Positions 25,403-34,293 of a stretch of DNA of 64,000 nt are shown here, one piece after another. Under the pieces are notes generated by a model. The model saw only the letters and a list, made by a program, of their open reading frames with translations, was not told the origin of the DNA and did no database searches. The stretch is taken from positions 10,223 through 74,222 of the forward strand of contig CALIAZ010000046.1 of NCBI GenBank assembly GCA_938045565.1, given 5' to 3'. The translations under genes were made by a program, and so were the position numbers. The stretch comes from an uncultured Atopobium sp. GTDB lineage: Bacteria; Actinomycetota; Coriobacteriia; Coriobacteriales; Atopobiaceae. Numbering within the stretch: position 1 is the stretch's first letter; each line of letters starts with the position of its first letter.

Positions 25403-26452
25403 TTAGAAAATCATCAGGAACAGTTTTGCAAAAAGAAAACCAATAAGTCCGCAGCCAGGGAACGTAAATACCCATGCCGCAACCATTTCTTTTGCAACGC
25501 CCCAGTTAACTGAACGAATATTTTTTGCAGCACCTGCGCCCATCATGGCAGTCATTTTTGTATGTGTTGTTGAAACGGGAAGTCCAGTTAGTGTGGAAAG
25601 CAGCAAAGATGCAGATGCCGAGAAGGACGCGGCAAAGCCCTGATAACGCTCAAGCTTTACCATTTCCATGCCAACTTTTTTGATAATTTTTCTTCCGCCG
25701 ATTGCGGTTCCAATAGACATGAGAGCAGCACAGAGCACCTGCAGCCAAAGTGGAAACACATCTGCTCCAGCAGCTCCATGACCAGCAGAAAGCGCAATTG
25801 CAAGCATGGCAATGGACATGAACTTCTGGCCATCTTGTGCGCCGTGCATAGCTGCAACAAAGGCTGAGCCAACAACCTGCAAGTGACCAAATATTTCATC
25901 AGCTCGCTGTCGATCAACATTTACGCAAAGCTTGTTGATTGCCTTAACAATAACCCAACCAGCAGCAAAGCCTAGCGTGGTTGAGAAGAGCAAACCAATT
26001 AAAACTTTGCTCCACTCGCCCCAGTTAACAGCGCCAAAATCACCATGAATTGCAAGTGCCGCACCGGTAAGGCCAGCAATGAGTGCATGTGACTCAGAAG
26101 TTGGAATACCTAAAGCCCAAGCTCCTACTGCCCAGGTAACAATACCAACACAGCCTGCGGCAAGAGCAACAAGAGCCTCATGGTTGTTGCTACCAAAGTC
26201 AACCATGCCCAAGATTGTGTCTGCAACTGCAGTTGAAATGAGGCACATAGCTACCAAACCAACAAAGTTGCATACAACGCTCATGATAATTGCATTGTTT
26301 ACTTTGATTGAACGAGTTCCAACAGCCTCTGCAATAGCATTAGCCGCATCGGTTGCACCGTTTACAAAAATGCATCCAAAAACAAGGACAATGACGAGGG
26401 CCAAAAACGGATTGGCAACCATCATCTCAAAAAAGTGTCCGAGTGTTATCAT
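25403..26452 (-). CDS. Pit-family inorganic phosphate transporter
   Basis: A 349-residue integral membrane protein with about ten segments. Both PiT signature repeats are present: VNGATDAANAIAEAVGTRSI at about residues 30-49 and GAQDGQKFMSIAMLA (variant of the GxNDxxK repeat) near 203-217. Pit proteins import metal-phosphate with protons or sodium. It is co-transcribed with the DUF47 gene, the standard pairing. The upstream 200 bp to mtnN's end hold no clear gene; a 70-codon plus-strand frame there is not convincing. Confidence 0.93.
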   Translation of the reverse strand: MITLGHFFEMMVANPFLALVIVLVFGCIFVNGATDAANAIAEAVGTRSIKVNNAIIMSVVCNFVGLVAMCLISTAVADTILGMVDFGSNNHEALVALAAGCVGIVTWAVGAWALGIPTSESHALIAGLTGAALAIHGDFGAVNWGEWSKVLIGLLFSTTLGFAAGWVIVKAINKLCVNVDRQRADEIFGHLQVVGSAFVAAMHGAQDGQKFMSIAMLAIALSAGHGAAGADVFPLWLQVLCAALMSIGTAIGGRKIIKKVGMEMVKLERYQGFAASFSASASLLLSTLTGLPVSTTHTKMTAMMGAGAAKNIRSVNWGVAKEMVAAWVFTFPGCGLIGFLFAKLFLMIF

Positions 26453-26652
26453 TCGGTACCTTTCAAACCACTTTCATAACGGGACAATGATAATCGAAAT
26501 ATTGTTCAATTATGTTTAAAAACATTCGAATAACTAAATCAGCGCAAGTTGTTTCTTACGCCTCGATATCTCTCTTATGCAAATTACAAGTTGACGCAGG
26601 AGAGCTGCCCAGTTGTCCCAGAAGAGTTGCCTCAAAGGGGCACCTCAGGTTA

Positions 26653-27351
26653 CTAGGCAAGCTTTTTGATAATAGCTGCAGTAATTCTGGCAGAGCGCTC
26701 AGAAGCCTCACGCTCAAACGTTAGATAATCAACGCTTGAAGTAGTGCCGGGCTTATCGGACATAAGCCTAATCACCACAAACGGTGTGTGGTTGAGCCAA
26801 GCAACCTGAGCAATTGAAGCGCCCTCCATCTCGCAACAATCAGCGCCAAATGTTGTGTAAATATGATCCGCAAGCTCTGATGAGCTCACAAACTGATCTC
26901 CTGAAGCAACACGTCCAGAAATAACCTGCAATTGAGGAGCTACTTCTTTAGCTGATGCAAGCGCATGCTCAACAAGATCCTTATCTGCTGTAAACGAGAA
27001 GACCGGAAGGCCTGGGACTTGACCAGCGGCAAAATTGAGAGGTCCAACGTTCATATCGTGCTGAATTAAATCGGAAGAGATAACAATATCCCCTACCTGT
27101 AACTCAGGGCTAAGAAGTCCTGCAATACCAGTATTAATCACATGCGTTACCGCAAATGTATCAATCAGAATCTGTGTGCATGCTGCGGCATTGACCTTGC
27201 CAATTCCTGACTGAACAACAACTACAGGAACTTCTCCCAAAAGACCTTCAACAAACTGCATACGAGCCTGCTCATAGGTGTGCTCAATGGTCATCTGCTT
27301 TTTTAGCAGTGCAACCTCTGGCTCCATAGCTCCAATAATTCCAATTTTCAT
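26653..27351 (-). CDS. mtnN: 5'-methylthioadenosine/S-adenosylhomocysteine nucleosidase
   Basis: A 232-residue enzyme that hydrolyses MTA and SAH to adenine plus the thioribose product, part of methionine salvage and the activated methyl cycle. Family motifs: MKIGIIGAMEPEVALLK at the start with the catalytic Glu region, VINTGIAGLL (about residue 90), GDQFVSS, DCCEMEGASIAQVA with the ribose-binding Glu (about 172-185) and the late RLMSDKPG with the catalytic Asp. Start 27351 is one base after the mscS stop, so it is in an operon pcrA-mscS-mtnN. Confidence 0.96.
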   Translation of the reverse strand: MKIGIIGAMEPEVALLKKQMTIEHTYEQARMQFVEGLLGEVPVVVVQSGIGKVNAAACTQILIDTFAVTHVINTGIAGLLSPELQVGDIVISSDLIQHDMNVGPLNFAAGQVPGLPVFSFTADKDLVEHALASAKEVAPQLQVISGRVASGDQFVSSSELADHIYTTFGADCCEMEGASIAQVAWLNHTPFVVIRLMSDKPGTTSSVDYLTFEREASERSARITAAIIKKLA

Positions 27352-27352
27352 G

Positions 27353-28135
27353 TTAGGCTCCTACTCCTGCAAGCCAACTGGAACCAGCCAGGGCTCGTAC
27401 GATTTTGTCTCGCACACTCATCTCATTTGCGTCATCTTTAATGTGCGTGTGAATAATAACGGTAATGCCAGCATCAGCTATGCTGGCAGCTTCAACCTCA
27501 ATAGGAAATGTTCTATCAAGTTGAGATGCAACAGTTTCTTGGATTGTCTCAATGATTTCTTGAGTTACTACCTCTAAATCTGCTGATGGTTTAAGCACAA
27601 TAGTTACAGGAACCTCAGTTACGTCCCACCTGGTTCTATGTACCAGTGTCGTTTTATTGAGTACCGAGTTAGGGATGATGTCCACTTTACCGCCACGGTC
27701 ACGCACAATGGTGGAACGCCAGTTCATATCAATGACCTCGCCAGAAATGTTTCCAATGCTTACCTGATCTCCCGGCTTAACCACGCCTCCCAGCATAAGA
27801 CCTAAGCCACCTACCAGGTTAGAAATAGTGTCCTGGAGACCAAAGGACAAGGCGATAGAGGTAACTCCCAAAGCAGTCACAAACGCCGTCGGCTGAATAC
27901 CAAAAACAGGCCGCAATACCGCGAGAATAGCAAATGCCCAGATGATTCCTCGGATTATGTTGACAAAGATAGATGCCGACGGCAGTTTAGATGAATCCAA
28001 AGCCTTTCTTGAGAGCTTTATTGCAAAATGCTCAATCAAAAACGCAATGAAAAACACAACTACAAAGGTAACAACCCTAAAAATAAAATCTTGTGGAGTG
28101 AGGCCCAAGATCAAGCCGTCATGTATCAACACCAT
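27353..28135 (-). CDS. MscS-type mechanosensitive channel
   Basis: A 260-residue small-conductance mechanosensitive channel. There are three membrane segments in about the first 110 residues; the pore helix region reads FVTALGVTSIALSFGLQDTI (about 85-104), followed by the beta-domain signature GDQVSIGNISGEVIDMNWRSTIVRDRGGK (about 125-153). It would release solutes on hypo-osmotic shock. It lies between pcrA (2 bp upstream) and mtnN (1 bp downstream), a probable single transcription unit. Confidence 0.93.
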   Translation of the reverse strand: MVLIHDGLILGLTPQDFIFRVVTFVVVFFIAFLIEHFAIKLSRKALDSSKLPSASIFVNIIRGIIWAFAILAVLRPVFGIQPTAFVTALGVTSIALSFGLQDTISNLVGGLGLMLGGVVKPGDQVSIGNISGEVIDMNWRSTIVRDRGGKVDIIPNSVLNKTTLVHRTRWDVTEVPVTIVLKPSADLEVVTQEIIETIQETVASQLDRTFPIEVEAASIADAGITVIIHTHIKDDANEMSVRDKIVRALAGSSWLAGVGA

Positions 28136-28137
28136 GG

Positions 28138-30576
28138 CTATCCCTCAATTTTGACTATCGGAGCAAAGCCCTTCATAAGCTTCTTCGTCTTATTAGTGCG
28201 TGTAAACTTGACCTCAATGGTATCGCCCTGAACTGCTAAAACAATGCCTGGACCAAAGGTCTTGTGAGACACCTGATCTCCCGCAGCAAAACTTGCAGAA
28301 GCGCGCGTTGGGTCCTTTTGAATAGGAGCTGGACGTGGGACTGGGGCGCCACCAGTAGAGCGTGTACGAGAACCAAAAACGTTTCCACCATAGACTTCTG
28401 AACCACGGCCAGAGCCAAAGGTGCCATGACGGTCTCCGCGCTTTGCCCAGCCAACGCCAGAAAAGCCCGCGGAACCAACACCAATAGCTTTAACGTGCTC
28501 CTGAGGAATCTCCCCCACAAAACGCGATACGGGATTTGCTTGAACAGAGCCATAGGTCCTTCTGGTAGACGCATACGTCAAATACAAGCGTTTGCGCGCA
28601 CGCGTAATAGCAACGTAGGCAAGTCTACGCTCTTCTTCTAGCTGAGCCGCCTCTGCCTCGTAATTTGCATGAGGGAAGATTCCCTCCTCCATGCCAGCAA
28701 CAAATACTGCTGGGAACTCCAGACCCTTTGCAGCGTGAATGGTCATCAGTGTTACCGCTGAGGTAGAACCATCCAAACTGTCAAGGTCAGAGCGAAGCGC
28801 CAGCCATTCCATAAATGCCGGGAGCTTCTCAGCAGCAACCTGCGGATGTAGAGCTTCTTCCTGAGGTGCAGAATCTGGCTCAGCAGCAACACCAGCAAGC
28901 GTGCCGGTAGCAGCATCAAAGCCTGCCGCACTCAGCGAGACGGCATCTTGAGCGTCAAGCGCTCCTGCTTCCCTTAGTTGCTGCAAGCTCTCAAGTGTTT
29001 CTTCAACATCGTCGTGAGACTCGTCAAACTCTGCCGCAACGCCAAAGAACTCTCGAATGTTCTCGATACGTCCGTCAGCCTCAATGGTATGCTCAGCTTC
29101 AAGTGCACGAATAAGACCTGAGCGATCAATAATTGCCTCAACTACCTCATCAAGCTCGCCGTCAATATGACGGCCATGCTCAATAGCTGACGTAAACTCT
29201 ACCAGCGCATTTCTCACCTTTGCGGTAAGAAGACTCTCCTCCATTACACATGCTTCACATGCCGAGAAGAACGACAGGCCGTTATATAATGCGTACGTCT
29301 GAATCTTCTGAATGCTTGTTGCGCCAATACCGCGGCGAGGTGTGTTGATAACGCGCAGCGCAGCCATATCGTCATCAGGGTTTACAACAACCTTAAGGTA
29401 GGCCATAACGTCCCTGATCTCTGCACGATCAAAGAATCGAGTGCCGCCAACAATCTTGTAAGGAACACCTGCTCTCAGCAACATATCTTCAAGGATACGA
29501 GACTGCGCATTAGTACGATAGAACACGGCAATATTGTCGTATGACGTGCCCTTATCGTGCAGCTTTTCTATCTCAGAGCCAATCCAAGCGCCCTCATCAC
29601 GCTCATCAGATGCCTGATACACCTGGATCTTCTCGCCATCTCCTTCATCGGTAAAAAGACGTTTTGGCTTGCGGTGAGAGTTATGCGCAACAACAGCATT
29701 GGCAGCAGCCAAAATATGACCTGTTGATCGGTAGTTTTGTTCTAGCTTAACTACAACCGCTTCCTCATAGTCTTTCTCGAACGCCAAGATGTTTTTGATG
29801 TCTGCTCCGCGCCACGAATAAATGGACTGGTCATCATCGCCAACAACCATAAGATTGCGATACTTGGATGCCAAAAGCTTGGTAATTGCGTACTGGACGC
29901 CGTTGGTATCCTGATACTCATCAACGTTGATATAACGGAAACGCTCCTGGTACTTAGCAAGCACGTCTGGGTACTTGGAGAGCAGTTCAAACGCTTTAAT
30001 GAGAAGATCATCAAAGTCCATAGCATTAGCTTTGTCCAGGCGCGTCTGGAGCGCACGATACACACGAGCTACCACGTGATCCATAGGACTTGCTGCCTGA
30101 GCTTCTACATCATCAGGATACAGAAGTGCGTTCTTAGCAGCAGAAATCTTAGAACGAATGGAGTTGAGTGGGAACTGACGAATATCAATATCTAAATCAG
30201 ACAGAATGGTCTTTACCAGGCGTTTTGAATCGTCATCGTCATAGATAGCAAAATTGGGGCCATAGCCAAGACGCTCACCATCTTCTCTGAGCAGACGAAC
30301 ACACATAGCGTGGAATGTGCATACCCACATACCACGAATATTGTTAGGCAGCAGTGCCTCAAGACGCTCACGCATCTCTGCTGCAGCCTTGTTTGTAAAC
30401 GTAATGGCCAGAATCTGCCAAGGACGAACGCCCTCGTCAGCAATCATATGCGCAATTCTAAACGTCAGAACACGCGTCTTTCCCGAACCAGCTCCTGCAA
30501 GAACCAGCAAGGGTCCCTGAGTTGTCATAACTGCCTGGTGCTGGGCGGGATTTAAACCTTCAAGATCAATCTGCAT
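28138..30576 (-). CDS. pcrA: ATP-dependent DNA helicase PcrA/UvrD
   Basis: An 812-residue superfamily 1A helicase for repair and removal of proteins from DNA. Motif I LAGAGSGKTR is at about residues 27-36, motif Ia ITFTNKAAAEMR at 59-70, motif II VDEYQDTN near 219-226, motif III DDDQSIYSWRGA near 247-258, and the C-terminal VFVAGMEEGIFPH and RRLAYVAITRARKRLYL. The PcrA Tudor-like end (DQVSHKTFGPGIVLAVQGDT, residues about 760-780) binds RNA polymerase in B. subtilis. An Ala/Asp-rich low-complexity insertion lies in the 2B region around residues 540-575. Confidence 0.96.
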   Translation of the reverse strand: MQIDLEGLNPAQHQAVMTTQGPLLVLAGAGSGKTRVLTFRIAHMIADEGVRPWQILAITFTNKAAAEMRERLEALLPNNIRGMWVCTFHAMCVRLLREDGERLGYGPNFAIYDDDDSKRLVKTILSDLDIDIRQFPLNSIRSKISAAKNALLYPDDVEAQAASPMDHVVARVYRALQTRLDKANAMDFDDLLIKAFELLSKYPDVLAKYQERFRYINVDEYQDTNGVQYAITKLLASKYRNLMVVGDDDQSIYSWRGADIKNILAFEKDYEEAVVVKLEQNYRSTGHILAAANAVVAHNSHRKPKRLFTDEGDGEKIQVYQASDERDEGAWIGSEIEKLHDKGTSYDNIAVFYRTNAQSRILEDMLLRAGVPYKIVGGTRFFDRAEIRDVMAYLKVVVNPDDDMAALRVINTPRRGIGATSIQKIQTYALYNGLSFFSACEACVMEESLLTAKVRNALVEFTSAIEHGRHIDGELDEVVEAIIDRSGLIRALEAEHTIEADGRIENIREFFGVAAEFDESHDDVEETLESLQQLREAGALDAQDAVSLSAAGFDAATGTLAGVAAEPDSAPQEEALHPQVAAEKLPAFMEWLALRSDLDSLDGSTSAVTLMTIHAAKGLEFPAVFVAGMEEGIFPHANYEAEAAQLEEERRLAYVAITRARKRLYLTYASTRRTYGSVQANPVSRFVGEIPQEHVKAIGVGSAGFSGVGWAKRGDRHGTFGSGRGSEVYGGNVFGSRTRSTGGAPVPRPAPIQKDPTRASASFAAGDQVSHKTFGPGIVLAVQGDTIEVKFTRTNKTKKLMKGFAPIVKIEG

Positions 30577-30666
30577 TACGCCATCCTTGTGTCAATCATT
30601 CGTAGACTAAAAGTGTACCCCGATAACCGGACATTAATTGCGCTCGTTTCTGTTGGCTCCGCAAAA

Positions 30667-30693
30667 AAGCGCGGCGAGAAACTCACCGCGCTT
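30667..30693 (-). terminator. Intrinsic terminator of uppP, containing GGCGAGAA
   Basis: An 8-bp stem AAGCGCGG/CCGCGCTT extended by GAG/CTC past one mismatch around an AAA loop, followed by TTTTTG on the minus strand. The octamer GGCGAGAA occupies 30673-30680 in the upper stem and loop. Confidence 0.8.
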
Positions 30694-30728
30694 GAATGCA
30701 TATGTTGTATCGCTTGTCAGTTAAAAAC

Positions 30729-31661
30729 TTACTTAACAAGAAGGAAGTATGCGATGACTGCAATGCCCAAAATAATGCGATACACACCAAAAGGCTTGAA
30801 ATCATGCTTGCGGACGTAGCCCATAAGCGCGCGGACCATAACAAGCGAAACGATAAACGCCACTAAACAACCAACACCCAAAATAATTGCCTCGGGAGCA
30901 GTAAAGGTGTTGCCCTTCATAAAATAGCGCACAAGCCTCAAGGCAGAAGCACCAGCCATAGTAGGAATTGCCAAGAAGAACGTAAACTCAGCAGCTACAG
31001 CCCTTGAACAACCAAGTGCTAAGCCTCCAAGAATGGTTGCACCAGATCTTGAAGTACCTGGAACAATTGCAAGAACCTGGAAAACGCCAATGCCAAGTGC
31101 GGTCTTCCAATCAAGATTGTCAATGTCTTGCACGCGGGCCAGGTTGTCGGCTGAGGGGGCCTTAAGGGATACGGCGGCGTCTGGACGCATATGTTTACCA
31201 CGAGGCGCTTCAACCTTTACAGTTGCAGCGACCTTCTCGCGATGTAGCTCAAGCACAATGAAGATGATGCCGTAGAAAATAAGGGTTGCGGCAATAACAA
31301 AAGGGCTCCCCAGATGCTCTTCGATGAAGTCGTTGAGCGGAAGACCAATTGCTGCTGCAGGAACGCAGCTGACCACCACTTTTGCCCAGAGCTTCCAGGT
31401 AGAGCGCTTCTCGTCCTTAGATTTCTTTGGCGAGAAGGGATTGAGTTTGTGGAAAAATCCCACACATACTGCAAGAATTGCGCCAAGTTGAATAACAACT
31501 AGGAACATATTCCAGAAGTCTTCAGAGACATTGAGTGGTAAGAACTGATTAAGTAACAACATATGGCCTGTTGATGAGATAGGTAGCCACTCGGTAATAC
31601 CTTCAACCACGCCAAATAACGCTGATTTAAGCGCTTCAATCCACAGAATTGCTGACTCCAC
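30729..31661 (-). CDS. uppP: Undecaprenyl-diphosphatase UppP
   Basis: A 310-residue membrane phosphatase that recycles undecaprenyl diphosphate to the monophosphate carrier for wall synthesis and gives bacitracin resistance. The two family motifs are visible: GVVEGITEWLPISSTGHMLL (about residues 17-36) and the PGTSRSGATI segment (about 203-212). About eight membrane segments. A hydrophilic insertion (about residues 142-180, with SLKAPSADNLARVQ) makes it longer than the usual 270 residues. Monocistronic, divergent from the peptidoglycan hydrolase gene, whose product also acts in wall turnover. Confidence 0.95.
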   Translation of the reverse strand: MESAILWIEALKSALFGVVEGITEWLPISSTGHMLLLNQFLPLNVSEDFWNMFLVVIQLGAILAVCVGFFHKLNPFSPKKSKDEKRSTWKLWAKVVVSCVPAAAIGLPLNDFIEEHLGSPFVIAATLIFYGIIFIVLELHREKVAATVKVEAPRGKHMRPDAAVSLKAPSADNLARVQDIDNLDWKTALGIGVFQVLAIVPGTSRSGATILGGLALGCSRAVAAEFTFFLAIPTMAGASALRLVRYFMKGNTFTAPEAIILGVGCLVAFIVSLVMVRALMGYVRKHDFKPFGVYRIILGIAVIAYFLLVK

Positions 31662-31784
31662 TAAAACCTCCTTGGGGACTGATTACGAACCTATTGTACG
31701 CAATCCGTTCGCCCTTTCTTTTTCTACCGTTCACGGTTTATCTAACGACTTTACTACTTTAAAAGTGCCTTGTTTTCTGCAAAG

Positions 31785-31814
31785 TTGGCATTTGGAGCCA
31801 AAAACAAGTAGAAT
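31785..31814 (+). promoter_or_regulatory. Putative promoter of the hydrolase leader
   Basis: TTGGCA (31785-31790) and TAGAAT (31809-31814) are 18 bp apart. This would give a leader of about 130 nt before the TTG start. A perfect TTGACA at 31814-31819 is nearby, but I see no suitable -10 box for it. Confidence 0.45.
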
Positions 31815-31846
31815 TGACATCCTCGCACGAGCGGAGAGAAGCGATT

Positions 31847-31957
31847 ATGCGTATTTTGGAGGTCAAGTGTTATCTGACCTCGCGCTTGAAGCCAGTAATG
31901 AGCGGACGGCATGAAATGCGTACTAATCGGAAGCCCCAATCGCGGAGGTCGATTTGA
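31847..31957 (+). CDS. Small upstream ORF (36 codons) overlapping the hydrolase start
   Basis: An ATG at 31847 opens a 36-codon basic peptide (starts MRILEVKCYLTSRLK, ends KPQSRRSI). Its TGA stop (31955-31957) overlaps the TTG start of the hydrolase in a TTGA arrangement typical of translational coupling. GGAGAG lies about 10 bp upstream of the ATG, a little far. No homology is recognised. It could be a regulatory leader peptide or a chance frame; its placement with two alternative hairpins favours a regulatory role. Confidence 0.35.
   Translation: MRILEVKCYLTSRLKPVMSGRHEMRTNRKPQSRRSI
31858..31950 (+). promoter_or_regulatory. Mutually exclusive leader hairpins around the hydrolase ribosome site
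   Basis: The segment GACCTC (31876-31881) can pair either with an upstream GAGGTCA (7 bp, 31859-31865 with 31875-31881) or with the hydrolase Shine-Dalgarno GAGGTC (31945-31950, extended by GCG/CGC). The first pairing frees the ribosome site, the second hides it. GGAGGTC is present twice, at 31858 and 31944. This is the architecture of an attenuator or riboswitch expression platform. No known aptamer is recognised. Confidence 0.45.
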
Positions 31958-33027
31958 ATAAATATATGTGTCATAGACGCTTACCTTCATGCTCCACCCT
32001 TATGACAGCACTTCTTGTAGCAGTGCTTGTTGTTAATACCTTTTTGTTTGGTGTCTCAAGAGCTCAGGCAGAGACTCTTGAAGAGCTCCAGGCCAAGGTA
32101 GAGCAGACCAATTCTGATTACGATGCCGCTAACCAGCGCGTAGCTGAGCTGCAAAAACAAATTGCAGACAACGAGGCACGTATCGCAGAGATTGAACAGC
32201 AGCTCCCAGAGCAGCGCTTAAAAGCTGCAGAGTCTATTAGAGCTATGTATCGTATGCAGCAGGGCTCCATGGGAATTATTGATCTGCTTTTGTCGGCAGA
32301 TAACTTTAATGATTTGATTGCAGTTGTTCAGTATCTTGAGATTATCCAAAACAAAAATTCAGATGCTATCAACCACCTTGTTGACCTCAGCAAAGAGCTT
32401 TCTGAGACTCAGTCATCTTTAAATGCACAGATGGCAGAAGCAGAAGAGCAGAAGAAGGCTGCTGAGGATGCTATGAATGCAGCAATCGCAACAAGAGAGC
32501 AATTGCAGGCAGAGCAAGCTCAGCAAGCAGCAGCAGAAGCAGCAGCTGCAGAAGAGGCGCTGAAACAAGCCTCTACTGAGACTACTTTTACCAACGCTTC
32601 TGGTAATACCACTGAGGTCACTACCCCATCAACTCCTTCGGCTCAAAATGTTGACTGGTCAAGCGATAAGACCAACTTTGTAAGCTCTTGGGGCGCCCGA
32701 ATTGATGCGTATCTTGCTGGCTCCCCTCTTGCTGGCTACGGCTCAACCTTTGCTGAGGCTGCATGGGCCTACGGCGTTGATCCGCGTTTCTCGCCTGCTA
32801 TTTCTGCAGTTGAGAGTACAAAGGGTAGGTATAACTTCCTCCCCTACAACGCATGGGGTTGGGGTTCTGCTAGCTGGGGTAGCTGGGAAGAAGCCATCTG
32901 GGATCACACAGCTGGTCTTGCTGCTGGCTACGGCGGAAGGCTTTCTGTTTCTGGCGCTGCAAAGTACAACCCAGCAAATCCAAACGGCTGGTACTCGGCA
33001 GTTCTTACGCAGATGGAGCTCATCTAA
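31954..33027 (+). CDS. Secreted coiled-coil peptidoglycan hydrolase-like protein
   Basis: A 357-residue exported protein. A signal peptide (MTALLVAVLVVNTFLFGVSR, ending AQA near residue 39) is followed by a long coiled coil (about 41-205) of the CwlO/EnvC type, an Ala/Glu-rich stretch, a Thr/Ser linker, and a C-terminal lysozyme-like domain (about 235-357) with AISAVESTKGRYNFLPYNAW; the Glu near 286 fits the catalytic residue of a transglycosylase or glucosaminidase. The TTG start at 31954 is chosen because GGAGG lies 5 bp upstream; the in-frame ATG at 31966 is too far from it. It is preceded by a structured leader. Confidence 0.8.
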   Translation: MNKYMCHRRLPSCSTLMTALLVAVLVVNTFLFGVSRAQAETLEELQAKVEQTNSDYDAANQRVAELQKQIADNEARIAEIEQQLPEQRLKAAESIRAMYRMQQGSMGIIDLLLSADNFNDLIAVVQYLEIIQNKNSDAINHLVDLSKELSETQSSLNAQMAEAEEQKKAAEDAMNAAIATREQLQAEQAQQAAAEAAAAEEALKQASTETTFTNASGNTTEVTTPSTPSAQNVDWSSDKTNFVSSWGARIDAYLAGSPLAGYGSTFAEAAWAYGVDPRFSPAISAVESTKGRYNFLPYNAWGWGSASWGSWEEAIWDHTAGLAAGYGGRLSVSGAAKYNPANPNGWYSAVLTQMELI

Positions 33028-33058
33028 GCTTCTGGCCACATAACCTTTAGAGAACGTT

Positions 33059-33087
33059 AAAACCCCGCAGTTTACCTGCGGGGTTTT
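33059..33087. terminator. Bidirectional terminator between hydrolase and EamA transporter
   Basis: A 10-bp perfect stem AACCCCGCAG/CTGCGGGGTT with a 5-base loop, flanked by AAAA on one side and TTT on the other. It serves both convergent genes. Confidence 0.9.
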
Positions 33088-33102
33088 TGTTGTCGGGTGC
33101 GG

Positions 33103-34098
33103 CTACGCGGTGAGCACGACCATGGCGAGGATGAGGGCAAAGCCGATGAGGTCGGCAACGCTAAAGGTAGTTCCAAGCACCAATACGGTGGTAATGGTTG
33201 CCATAACGGGCTCGATAGTGCCCAGAAGAACTGCCCTAAGTGAGCCTGCGTCCTTAACACCCTGTAGGTAAAGGCCGTACGCCAAGAACGTTCCCACCAG
33301 CACACCAATGACTACCAGCAAAACACCAAAGGTGTCCAGCTGAGGCATGTGATTCCAGGGTTGATAAAACACGGCAATGAGCGTGCCAGAGAACAAAAAC
33401 GCAAGGCCATTTACGGTAAAGCTTCCCCACTTCTCCATCAAAGGCTTGGGCAAAATAGAAAGCGCTGCCTGAGCAAACGCACACATAACGCCCCAGAAAA
33501 TACCTGATGTTGGCAGGTTAAGCGTGCCGGGATTTCCTCCTGTTACCAAAAGATATGTGCCAATAAGCGCCAAAACAATGCCAAGAATCTCGCGACGGCG
33601 AGGCCAGCGCCTACCAACCACGCACACAAAGGCCAAAACGCCCAACATGCCCAACGACTGCATGATGGTTGCAGTTCCAGAATTAGTAGCATTAACTGCA
33701 TAAATATAGGCAACTTGCGAAAAAAGAATGGCAAACAGACTGACAACAAAAATCTTTGCAAGCTCTTTTGGCTTCCTTATGACAGTTGTGAGATTCTTTC
33801 TATCAAACGCAAAAGCAGTTCCCAAGAATAACCAGCAGGCACAAAGCTCACGGATATCAATTAGCCACATGGGGTCTACGTGATACACGTTAAGCAGGTA
33901 TTTTGCGGCAGTTCCAAATGCGCCCCAGGAAGCTCCGCCAATCAAGACAAAAAGCATTCCTCGATAGATTTTCTTCTTGTTATCAGGGGTTATTTCAGCA
34001 TCATCACTACCAAATGCTTCATCTTCTGCGGAAATCTCCACGACGTCTGTGGCTTTAGACGACTCCACACTACTCTCATTAGAAATGAAATCATTCAT
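33103..34098 (-). CDS. EamA/DMT-superfamily transporter
   Basis: A 331-residue drug/metabolite transporter family protein with about ten membrane segments in two EamA repeats (first from about residue 47, RGMLFVLIGGASWGAFGTAA; second from about 195). The first 45 residues are acidic and cytoplasmic (VVEISAEDEAFGSDDAE), an extension beyond the usual family length. The substrate is unknown. The start at 34098 lacks a strong Shine-Dalgarno. Monocistronic, divergent from the M16 protease. Confidence 0.85.
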   Translation of the reverse strand: MNDFISNESSVESSKATDVVEISAEDEAFGSDDAEITPDNKKKIYRGMLFVLIGGASWGAFGTAAKYLLNVYHVDPMWLIDIRELCACWLFLGTAFAFDRKNLTTVIRKPKELAKIFVVSLFAILFSQVAYIYAVNATNSGTATIMQSLGMLGVLAFVCVVGRRWPRRREILGIVLALIGTYLLVTGGNPGTLNLPTSGIFWGVMCAFAQAALSILPKPLMEKWGSFTVNGLAFLFSGTLIAVFYQPWNHMPQLDTFGVLLVVIGVLVGTFLAYGLYLQGVKDAGSLRAVLLGTIEPVMATITTVLVLGTTFSVADLIGFALILAMVVLTA

Positions 34099-34293
34099 CT
34101 GGGTATAAATCTTTCATTACAAAATACGGATACAAGTGTCACTTTTTCTCTGACGCGGTAGTATCACAATAACAAAAATCCACCTTACCCTGCTCCGTGC
34201 AGAGCCTTAGGTCTCTAAACGGTCCCATTAAGGCAAGATGGTCCCAAAAACGGCAATGATGCTCACGTAAGTTTTCGTATAGATTGGCAGCTT

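Noticed and set aside
26512..26724. Plus-strand 70-codon open frame between pit and mtnN
   Set aside because: It overlaps the mtnN end, has no ribosome site and no recognisable features.
31821..31953. c-di-AMP (ydaO) riboswitch before the hydrolase
   Set aside because: Such switches precede wall hydrolases in other Actinobacteria, but I could not find the conserved core words here.
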